Assembly: GCA_944470555.2 (NCBI GenBank)
Contig: OX104127.1
Coordinates: 28,907,661 to 28,971,660, forward strand
Source: Heterobilharzia americana
Taxonomy: Eukaryota; Platyhelminthes; Trematoda; Strigeidida; Schistosomatidae
Reading direction: 5' to 3'
DNA: 64,000 nucleotides
How positions within the stretch are numbered: position 1 is the first letter of the stretch; each line of letters opens with the position of its first letter. The notes under the pieces were generated by a model. That model did not search any database, was not told the origin of the DNA, and worked only from the letters and a program-made list of their open reading frames with translations. A program made the translations under genes and the position numbers. Shown here piece by piece: positions 42,779 through 54,700 of the stretch.

Positions 42779-45700
42779 CTAAAGAGAATAAATGACCCAA
42801 CTCTTTAAAAAGGTTTAATTATCGCATTAACTATTAGGATTAAAAATGGACGAACTACATAAATGAATATGAACGAAACATTTTCTTTTCATTTGTTCAA
42901 ATTCGTGAACAAAATAATAGACATGTCATATTGTGACGGAACCTATGAGTCTTACAAAAATAGCTCTCGAAATCAGGTTTTAATAAAAGCGAATTCTGAG
43001 AACAAACAAGGTGTTCAGAAATGCAAGTTGGATGAACTTTTTCAAATGAATCAGACAAGTTAGGGATGAAACCAAACAGATCTTTACTTCCATAGTTTTA
43101 TAGAAGACCAGAAATTTATAAACCGGATATACACATTCTCAATCAGTGGTCCTCTGCTCGAAGAGCATCCAGCCGACCTAGGATATGTGTACATGACATG
43201 GTCCCATTGCAAAACCATGATGAAAGATGTGAATGCATTGACCAAAATTTTAAGCACGTTCAGCACGTATCTCGAAACTACTCAAGTTCAGACGTCACAT
43301 GGCGATTAATAGTACCACGTCAAATGGATGAGGTGCATCAAAAGCCTCACTGGTGATAATCTAGTCCAGAAGGAAAATTCACTTGACTTTCCCTCTTTAT
43401 TGGCAAACGCCGTTTGCAGCAATCCAATTTATTTGACAGTACGATGTTGAAATGACAAGGCAGCGTCGCATACTTGTTCTGCAACCGCCTACAAAAACAT
43501 CCCCGGATCAACAGCTGCTATCTTGAAGTGGTGGTAGGGCTTGTATATCACATTATTTTAACGAGCTACCCTGATTGGAACGCTTTTTCCCTCGGGGTTC
43601 TACCATACCAGAAAGGTCTACTGGACTGACTGACAAAATCAACCTGGAACTTAGATCCATCAGCTAAAGTTGTCAGAATTCACATAAGTGTACAAAAAGC
43701 AAGTGGCTGGAGAAAGACTCATATCAAAGTAGACAAAAGTAGATGAGAAAATAAACAATCTGAAGTTGAATGTTCGTGAGAATTTTCAAGCTTTATAAGA
43801 AGTCAATGTGTAAATACATCTGTGCCATTGTGATCGGTTTCCAGTCATTTCACCAAAAGTCCTCAATCAGGCAGTGTACATCTCCCTATACGACTCAAAC
43901 CAACAGTAAGAGACTTCACTGACTGGTGTCCTGTGTCTCAGTCTGGCCACCCTGAACCCTCGGCGCCACAAATGACGTAAGTTGGCGAGTGTCGAATGAG
44001 CCTTCTGTATCCGAGCTAAACCTTTCGTCAGACACCAGTCCATTTGGTCTGATGCAACTGTCTAAGTAAGTGGAGTGGTCGACGCATTCAACCACTTCAC
44101 TCCCTATCCTTAAACTAGGAATAACTTTTAGACCAATCCTGAAGTATCACCTTACATTTGACAGGTGTGAAACGCAAGGTAAACGTACCCAAATTTGTAT
44201 TCAACGCATTCAGAAGATCTTGCATTTTGTTGAGCATGAGAATATCGTTTCCATACTCCAAGTCAGCCAGATGACCTCCAGAGAGTGGATCAATCCCTGT
44301 GGAGTCAGACATACCTAAGGCTGTCTCTTAATGCATCTATAGCAAAGTTAACAGGAATGGTGACACTGGACATCCCAGGCATACGCCACTTGCGTCATCT
44401 GTGGTGTCGAGTGGCGAAATATCCGACTACCTATCAAACGACGAGTATACTACGCTGCAGTCCGTTCTGTCCTGTTGTACAGATGTGAGACATGGAAATT
44501 GAAAACAGAAGAAAGAAAGCAGTTGCAAGCTTTTGACCACAGATTTCTTTGTAGCACTGCTCACGTATTTTGCAATCACCATGTGAGAAACACTGAGGTC
44601 AGGTGAAGGGTACTGGGCAAGATAAGCAAGTCGATTGATGAGGTTGTGAAACCTAGTCGATTGAGATGACTTCCACATGCACTGCACATGTCGAGGCACC
44701 ATCTACCTCGATGTCCCATGATGGGAGAAGTTGTATTAGATTGGAAGATGGTTCAGGGTGACCAGACTAAGACACAGTACACCAGTCAATGAAGTCTTTA
44801 ACTGTTGGTCTGAGTCGTATGGGGAGATGTACAATGCCTGGTTGAGGACTTTTGGTGAAATGACTAGAAACCGACCACAATGACGTCTTCTAAAGCTTGA
44901 ATGTCTCGACTAACCTTTATTTTTAAATCCCTGTACTTTTATGAGTCTCGTATCGTACTTATCCCATCATGAAAAGATTTACTTCTGTGCGTTGATTTTG
45001 TCTGTCTGAAATCTTCGTATACTCGTGTTTTCCTATACTTTCCTTGCTGGTGTGAAAATATTTTTGCTTCTTTTGGTTTATTTTCTCACTTATTTTAATT
45101 GCAGCATCATGATTTCATTTAGTTTTGTACATATGCTGAATATTCATATTGTGAATATACTTAGAGATAAATTTTGTCAACGGACTTAATACAGAAAGAT
45201 GTAAGCATAGATTGAGAATTATGTCTCTCCAAATAGGAAACTGATTATAAACACCGTTCAATTGACAGTAGTCACAATTGGCGTAAACAGCTAAGAAAGT
45301 GAGTAAAAAGTGAATGTTTCAAGGATTTCTTGAAGAATAAATTATATACATTGTATAAACTCAGTGAAAAAGTAGTGACCACTGTATACAATCACAGTAG
45401 GATCGTATATATCGCGATTCACATAAATTTAGGTCGGAGATAACTACATATCAATTAGTAATTTTATCACAACAGTGACCAACTCACCTTTATCAGGATG
45501 GTTCAGAAGCATTATTCTTTTATGAGCTTCTTTGATCTTATTTTTGCCTGACTGTTGACTAAAGGACAAGAAAAAGATTATGCAAAATTTTCAGAATAGA
45601 ATTTAAAATTTGCATGGTTTATATTAACAAAATCCAATGAAATACAGTGGGTTTTTGGATTCAGTTGGTCTAAAAGAAAATATGTCATTGATGAAGACAT

Positions 45701-48700
45701 ACGAACTTTATATAGCTTAACTTAAAATCAATCCTATAGTTTACGCCGATTTACTTGCTATGGATACGGAATACACGGAAACTAAAAGGTGACCTAAATA
45801 TCGTGGTACTTTTCTATTCTATGTTGACTAATCCATGTATCTAATCCAGAACGTCAAATGTAGTTACAACGGATCAGTGATGGCATTTCTGACATCAATA
45901 CTGGATAATAAGCACTCGGATCTCTGAGATGATATCAAAGTTGTCCGGTTTTCAGATATGTCGTGCCACAAGTACCAACAAGCAAGAAACGTACCCCAAA
46001 GCCTAACCCTCCAACCACCTCATATCACATCATTTGAACCATGATGATGAGCTTCAAATTCGTATTCCGTGCTTGATCGATAAACTTTATTGATCACTTG
46101 GGAACAAACAACATGAACAGTGCACGCGAAATATCTTAAACACAAAATTACAATATGAAGACAAGATGGTCAATAAAGGAGACCTTAAATAACATATATT
46201 CAGGCTTTTACTACATTTTAGCATTGACAAACTGACTAATAAACGCTACGAAGGTGCTTCGATTCAAGTTGCCACACTTCACTTTTGGCGTCTCATAAGC
46301 GAAAATATGAAATAAGAACACGAGTTTACTTACCTAACACCAAGGATTAGTGCTGCCTCACGCTTAGACATATTCTGTTCAAAGCCACCTTTATAATATT
46401 TTGAATCGCTCTGTATGTAAAGAAAAGTAGGATTTGAGATTTAACAAAATTTCGTGAATATACTATTTGAAGTAGTGAATGAACACCTACATTCGCCTAA
46501 TTATTCGTCAGCATGTCTTGACATTGTGCAGACGAGTCACTGCAGCTTACATCTGAGTGACCTACATCGACAGAAGTACGTTGCACTTTGATTTTAGTCA
46601 GACCAGATGATCAAGCTAGAGCATTGGTAACACGACAAACAAAACTTATATACAAAATGTCCTATTGTAGGTGGACTCCGTACGTGCTTATTTAACTAAC
46701 CTTACAATAACTTATAAAAACTGTAATCGAAAGCTAGTTTTGTGTAGATCCCTTTTTTTGAAAACGGTCAACATGATAAGTAACAGAATGAACAGCAAAA
46801 TCCACTGGATTCGGTTAAAATTTGAACAAATCTATACTCCTTTACTATTAACTAAAACTGAGTAGTCAGCAAAATAATATCTACCTAACTGTTGCACCTA
46901 GAAACACTACTATATTAGTATCAATTCAATAAAAACATTCCTGAGATGTGGACCAGAAGTAACATACTTTTGTGCACTGGGTGGTGATACATTATCATCA
47001 TCGGAAAAAAAAAGGACCAGGCATTATTACAAAACGGTCCAATGGTGATACGAGTCAGTTTACGCACTAACGACTACACCCGACAGCACAACTCTTAGTA
47101 ACACATAGAAACATACCACTACAGAACAAAGACAAAAATCGGATGATGAATACGATAAGTTACATTCTAGGAAAATACAAAGATGATGCACATGTCATTA
47201 AGATTGGTTCCCAGCAAAAACAATTTATCAAAGCAACCAATTTCGCATGGTTCAGTAGTTACTAGCCGGTCCTAAGCCCGGGTAAAGAGGGAAGGTTAGG
47301 GCATAGGGCTAGCAACCCTACCCCGGAAAAACAATCCAATCGATAAAAAAGCTTCAAAGCACAAGCGAATTATAAAAAGCAAAAACAAACTTATACCTTG
47401 CTGAAATCTGAGGGACAAAATGACGCCGGTTGGTGAAAGCTTTAGGGAAGCCAGTTGGCCAATGTGTCTCCTCTCGAAGAAAACGAAAGTAAGGATGCGG
47501 ACATGGAACGTTCGCACTATGTATGAACCTACCAAGGCTGCCCAGATTGCAAAAAAGATGAGGAGGTATGGCATAGAAGTGCTTGGAATCTGCTAAAGCA
47601 AATGAAATGGAAGTCGACTCTCCAAACTGTCAACTGGAGAATCAATAATCTACTCCGATATTGTCACCCAGACGACAACCACGAGCACACTGAGGGAGTG
47701 GCTGTCATGATTTTCCCAAGAACATCGAAAGCTCTCATGTAGTGGGAACCAGTCTCCTCCAGGATCATGACAGGAAGATTCAACTCAAAAGGAAGGAAAG
47801 TCACAATCATACAATGCTACGCTATGCACCTACAAATAATGCAGATGAAGAGAAGAAGGAGGAATCCTACAGACAACTGCAATCAGTAGTTGACAAGACT
47901 CCAGTTACTGACATCAAAATCCTAATGCGTGAGTGCCAAACTGGGAGCGGACAACACAGGAAGAGAACTCATTATGGGTTGAGAAGCACTCAGTGAAATG
48001 ATGAATGAGAATAGAGAACTGTTCGCAGATTTTCTGCGCATTCAACGATTTGGTGATTGGAGGTAGTGTGTACAAACACAAGGATACTCAAAAAGCGGCA
48101 TGCATTTGATTGAACCAGACACCAGGGCACATTGAAAATCAGATCGACTTCATTTCAAACTCAAGAAAGTGCAGATGCAGCCTACTGGACAAAAGGTCAC
48201 GAAGAGGGGCAGATGTAGGTTCACACTACTCACTATCTAGTGCAAGGAAACTTCAAAATCAAGTTGAAAGCCTTCAAGGAAGTTGGTGATAGACCACAGT
48301 TGAAGTTGAATACCCAGAACAGAAACTGAACTGAAGGGAAAAACTACAAAGGACATCTTCACGTCAGACATCAGAACAAAACGGAAGACATTGAGCAAAA
48401 TCCCTGCAAGAACCTGAGTGGAGGAACACTGGAACTCTTTGAAAGAGATGTGGAAAGAAACCTGCATAACCGTATTAGGAAGGAAGAGAAAACAAGACAA
48501 TGAATGGATCTCGACGGACACATGGAAGCTGATACACAAGAAGAAGATGGTGAAGTAGAAGAACCAGTGCAAGGATGCACGAAAAAAACACACAACTGAG
48601 TACAACGTATAAAACACTGGGCAAAGAAGTGAAGAAGAGGGCACGCAAAGACAAAAGAAACCTCTACGACACATTGGCAAGTGAAGCAGAACAGGCTGCT

Positions 48701-51700
48701 GGCAGGAGAGACCTGACAACATTGTATCAAATAGCCAAGTTACTATCTGAAAAGAGATTAACTCAGATGAAATCAGTGAAAGATAGTGTAGGAAACTTAG
48801 TTGCCAAAGAGAGAGGAAAAACAAAGGAAATGATGGGCTGACTACTTCAAAAACTTTTGAATCGATCACCACCACCTGCAACTCGTCTACAAATACCACC
48901 AGCAACCGCAGAACTACCAGTCAACACAGGCCCTCCGTTCTGAATGCCATAAAACTGCTGAAATCCGACAAAGCAGCAGCACCAGATGGAATCCCACCAG
49001 AAGCACTAAAAACAGACACAAACACAACAGCGGACATGCTCACGTCACTATTGCAGAAGGTTTAGAAGGAAGGAAAGATACCTGCAGATTGGAAGAAGGG
49101 CTACCTTGTCAAACTCCCGAAGAAAGGTGACCTAAGTCTTTGCAAGAACAGGCGCGGAACCATGCTCATGTCCACCTAAAGCAAGCAAAATATTAAGCCG
49201 CATCATCCTGGAGCGACTAAAGGATGCGCTGGATTCAAAACTACGACCGCAACACGCTGGCTGGATTCAGGAAGTACAAATCATGTGCGGATGAAATCGC
49301 AACGCTACGCATCATCATAGAACTGAGTATAGAATGGTAGTCAACTCTCCACCTCAACTCCATTGACTTTGAAAAGGCTTTCGACAGCGTCGACCAAAAA
49401 GTAATTTACCAGTCAGCTGCTTTAACACTACGGAGTGTCACAAATCTTTACCAACCTCCTCCAAAAGCTATATGAAAAGACAACATGCCAAGTAATCCAC
49501 AATGGAAAGCTCAGTGACGCCTTTGAAGTGAAGACAGGAGTAAGACAAGGCTGCCTAATATCACCTATGATATTCCTGATTGTGGTGGACTGGATCATGC
49601 AACAAACCGTGAGGAGTGAGAAGATGAGCCAATGATTTATGTTTAATGTCGCCCAAACTCGAAGATCTACAGGCGAAAACTAACAAGTTGATAGAAGAGG
49701 CAGGGCAGCGAAAACGGGACTTCAAGTGAATGTAGAAAAACTGGAGGTGATGAAAATATCCAACCAACAACAGCATTAACAACAAGCACCAATCACCATT
49801 AACGGGAAAAACCTAAAGGAAGTAGTCTCACCTACCCAGGCAAGGCGGTATCGTTTCAACTACGGGTGGCGGCGACACAGACGAGGATGTCAAAACCAGC
49901 ATCATGAAAGCAAGACAGGTTTTCACTAATCTGAAATCAGTGTGGAGAACTAATGCACTCAGCACAAAGAACAAGATCCGGATTTTCAACACTGATTCAG
50001 TCAAGTCAGTGCTTCTATGTGATGGTTTAGAAACTTGGCGTGTCACGAAAAGAATTTCCAACAAACTCCAGATATTCATCAACAGCTGCCTACACTCGTT
50101 ACTGAAGATCAGATGGCCAGAAAGAATAAGCAACAATGAACTCTGGCTGTCAACGAACCAATCAAGAACCTATCACCCAACAAATATGCAGAAGAAAGTA
50201 GAGATGGATTGGGCATACACTGAGAAGGCCGACTGGGGAATCCAAAGGGGAAACGATGAGTTGGGCGTCCGAGACGAGGGTGACATGGAGGAGATCATGT
50301 GAGGAAGAAATGAAAAGTTGTTGGCAGTCATGGCGCCAGGTCCAAAAGACTGCAGAGAACAGAGTGCAATGGAGGCGTGCTACTGAAGCCGTACGTTCCA
50401 CTAGGAACCCAAAGGGAAAAATAATAGTAATAATAAGCCCAAAAGGAGTATCCTAGATTTTCCTAGATAGATCCTAACTCTATGTAATAGCGTTATCCAA
50501 AAGTGCCAAAGGTAGCAACCTATTATTTAAGTGAACAACAAACCAATGCACTGGTTCATGTTACTGAACATAGCAGCGTGCAAGGAAGTGAATGAAAGGA
50601 GACGATACAAATACACAAACGTATACGAGAGATGAAATGAGTACATAAAAGCTAGTGAAAATATCCAGGGCTTCGAAGATGCCAAAGAGTACATACAACT
50701 GCGCCATTGTGACTGGCTTCAAATCATATCACGTAAGATCTCCTAACACCACGAAGAGCCCAACCAGAGAGTTTACATGGCTCAGACTAACAGACGTAGA
50801 CTTTATAGACTGATACCACGTCTCAGTGTGACCAACCAACCCACTCCTGATTCCACCAACACTGCACATAGAGGTGGATCGGCATGTGCAACATGTATTT
50901 AAGTTTTACGACCCCCATGCCCACCTGTTATATTCTTGTAGTGACTAATATATATACGGACCTTTGTACAATAACCTTCAGATTCCACCCCTTGATGATC
51001 GCTGTTTGTGGGTAATGGAGAAGGTGGTAAGATAATAGGTGTATTGGCATGTCAATAAATATGTATGTATATATATGAAAAATACAATGGTTTATATTTA
51101 TATTTACGCTGGTCTTGTCTATTCCCAGGTCTTCCTAGATTTAAATGTCCTACTGATTTTCATGTCTCCCAAGAACCTGATATTTACACGTTGGTTCATC
51201 TGCTTTCCCTCAAAACCTGGGAGTCCATTCATCCATCCAAATCAACATAGGATCAGGCATTACTGCTTAACGGTCCGAGATGCCACACTTCATACCAGTA
51301 CATCAAGTAAAAAGGCAGTGAAGTGGAAGATGAAGAAAAGAAAATTCAGTAAAAATATAAAGTACTTAAGGAGAGAAAGGAAGAATGAGAAAATGGTGAG
51401 GTTCGATATAGTGTTAAGATGAGGATAATGTGTGTATGCATCTGCACTACTGACATCGGTTCTGAGCCATATCGCCTAGAGTCTCCAACCACTGATTCCT
51501 CTTGTCCCGCGGACCTCCAACCGGCTAGTCTGCACCCCCACATGGCTCAAACCAACAGTCAAACACTTCATACATTGATGCCATGTTTTAGTTTGACCAC
51601 TCCGAGCCTTTTTCCAGTCTGAACCCACTTCGGTCAACATTATGTGACGAGGCAGACGGCGGCTAGGTGTACGTAATATATGTCCCAACCATCTCAGTCG

Positions 51701-54700
51701 ATAAAGGTTTACAACTGTGTCAACTGACTTACTTCTTCTCCCTAAAACTCTACGCCTGAGTCTGACATCTGCGTTACTCGCGTAGTGACACCATGGAATA
51801 CGGCCTATACCACGAAGGCAAACACTTGACGCCTTATGTCTTCCACCTTCAATGGCCACGTTTCATAGCTATACAGTAGAACCGACCGGGCTGCTGTGCA
51901 GTATACGCGACCCTTAGTAGACAACCGGATATCACGGCAGCGCCACAGGCGGCGTAAGTTGGCAAAAGCCAGCCGAGCCCTTTGTATTCATGCAGAGATT
52001 TCATTGGCCACTGACCCCACTAGGGTTCATTTGATTATCCAGGTAAGTGAAGTGGTCAATACACTCAACCACTACACTTTCTACTGTTAGTCAAGGCACT
52101 GTTGAAGACCAATCCTGGAGCAACAATTCGCATTTACATGGCGAGAAACGCATCCCAAATATTCTCAAATTGCCACTCAGTGTCCAGAAGACTCTGCATC
52201 TTGTCAGCGTCTTCACCTAACATGACTATGTCATCTGCGTATTCTAGATTCAACGAAAATTCTCCTGAGATCAGGTCAACGTCTGTGTAGTCAGGTGACG
52301 AGAGGCAGACCTCCATAAGAATATCTATGATGAAACTGAATAGGAATAGAGAGGGTGGGCACTCTTGACGGACACCACTCGATGAGTACGGCTGTCTGGA
52401 CATCTCACCATAGGCTCTAACACGCCCACAAGTGTTCGAGTAGAGAGCCTTCAATAAGGTGACGTACTTACTCAGCACGCCTTTCAGTGAGAGACATTGC
52501 CATAAGACTTTTCGACCAATGGATTCGAATGCCACCTTCAAGTCGAGAAGTACAGCTATTGTTGGGCGTTGACAAGTGTCTGTATTCCAAAATCTGGCGC
52601 AGTCTGAATATCTGATCGATATACCGGCGGCCAGGTCTAAAGCCTGCCTGGTTTTCTCGGGCTTGCTGTTCCCGAGCTCCAATCAGGTTTCGAAGAATTA
52701 CAGAACCTAGAATTTTGGATGCTATGTCCTCCGGGCTGATTCCTCTGTGGTTATCACAAGAGGACTTCTCGCCTTTCTTCAAGACTGGGATAGTCAGTGA
52801 TTTAGACCAGTCAGAGGGGATCGTATTTGATTCCCATATACTAGTTAACACTTTCGTTAAACTAAGAGCACTCTACCACCATTCTTGTATACCTCAGCCG
52901 GTAGTCCGTCTGGTCTTGCTGCCCTTCCTTGTTTCAAGTTACAGCTTTCTCGACTTTTGCAAGCGTTGGGGGGCCTATCTCAATGTTCCATTCAGGATCC
53001 AATTGGATAGCGGGCAACGCAATGGTGGCTGGAGGTCAGTTAAACTGTTTCGCGAAGTGTTTTGTCCATCTTTCTAGTCGTCTTTCCTGAGAGTGAATCG
53101 CAGACCCGTCATTCTACACTATAGTCTCACTAATCCTTGTTGACCCTTTCTCCCCCGTTTCCCTAGTAAGTCGAAATAACTGTCTACTGTTACCAATCGC
53201 CTCTGCTTTCTCCATCTCTCTAGCCTTCGCTGCCCACCACTCTTCACGGTCGTTGAGTAGACTTTTTCTCAATCTACTTTCAAGTTGCCCTCGCTCTTCG
53301 TTGTACTCAGAACCTGCAGTGACGCGTTCACGTGCATCCATTAGTTCGGAAGAAGCTGCTGATATCCTTTGGCTCTTTTTAGCCACTCATTCGGAGTCGG
53401 CTACGGTCTTCAACCCTACTTTTACAGCAGACTGGAGATGGCACCAAGCTTCTTCTGGATGAGTGATAGTCTTCTGTTCCGATAACTGCCTAGCCAACTT
53501 CTCACTGAACATGGCTTTGGTGTTTTCGTTGACAAGCAGCACTCTTAGTGGTTTTGTTGCCAAATTTTTCCTACGTTCATTGAGACGCAGGCATATACGT
53601 GCTCGGACCAACGCATGGTCGCTACCCAAACACGTACTCCAGAAGGAGCGGCAGTCTTCCACCGATCCTCTCCACAGATGGCTAATACCAATGTGGTCTG
53701 TGTCCATCGCTGAGTTGAGCTCGGTGAACGCCATGTTAGACAGTGTCTTTATGTCTGAAATTCGTGCTAGCTAAATGTAAACAGTTATCGGAGTACAGTT
53801 GTAGTAGGCGATCACCGTTATCTGTTCGTCCAGCCGGGACTCCAAAAGTGCCACCTGAGTGTCTTTCTGCTTCACTCAGTTTACCCACCTTAGCATTGAA
53901 GTCACCTGCAACAATCATCATATCCGAACGTTTGGCATTCGAAAGGAGGTTAGACAGTTTTCGGTAGAACTCATCCTTCACTTCATCTGAACTGCAGTTA
54001 GTGGGTGAGTAAGCAGAGATTACAAAGAGACAACGGCGAGTTTCACTATTGCTTTTAGTTCTTACTGAGCTGTTCAGCCGGACAGCACAGAGGTGACTAT
54101 CAACTAGGCTCCAATCTAGTAGTGAGCTTTCTGTCATAGTGCTTAATGCTATGCCTACACCTGCAAGACCATGTGAGCTAGCTACCGAATCTCCAGAAAC
54201 TCGAAAGGTGAATTTTGTGGATTCACCATGGTGACCAGGAAAGGTTAGGTGAATAACCGCGCTTGGGTCCTGTATGCGAATCTCACAAACACAGCAGATA
54301 TCCGTGGTCTGAGTTGCCAGAGTTTTGTTCAATGAAGCTTGTTGACCAATTTGACGGAGGGTGCGAACATTGAAGGCCCTGATGTAATTTGGAGCGTAGT
54401 TTAAGGAGATCAGGGATGCTGTCCTGTGGATTCACATCGTTGTCGAAGACTACAGAGCCAGGAGAAATTGAAGATGACATAGTATTGTTAAGTGAGAGAC
54501 GTGAAGGAAGATTAGAGGGTAATAATGAGGGAGGTGGATAGCAATCTGAAGAAACTTGAGTGCTGACAGAGTTTTGAGGGCGATTGACACTTTTAGGCTG
54601 CACACACCGTGGAAGGCTATTTCTTCTTACGGTACCTGAAAGAGATTTGTGACCGCAGAGCCCGATGGACATCTACTTGAGGTCTGTCACATCCAGCCTT

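Noticed and set aside
48237..48905. 222-codon open frame on the - strand
   Set aside because: It is the antisense shadow of the RTE N2 linker, whose + strand carries recognisable motifs matching copy N1.
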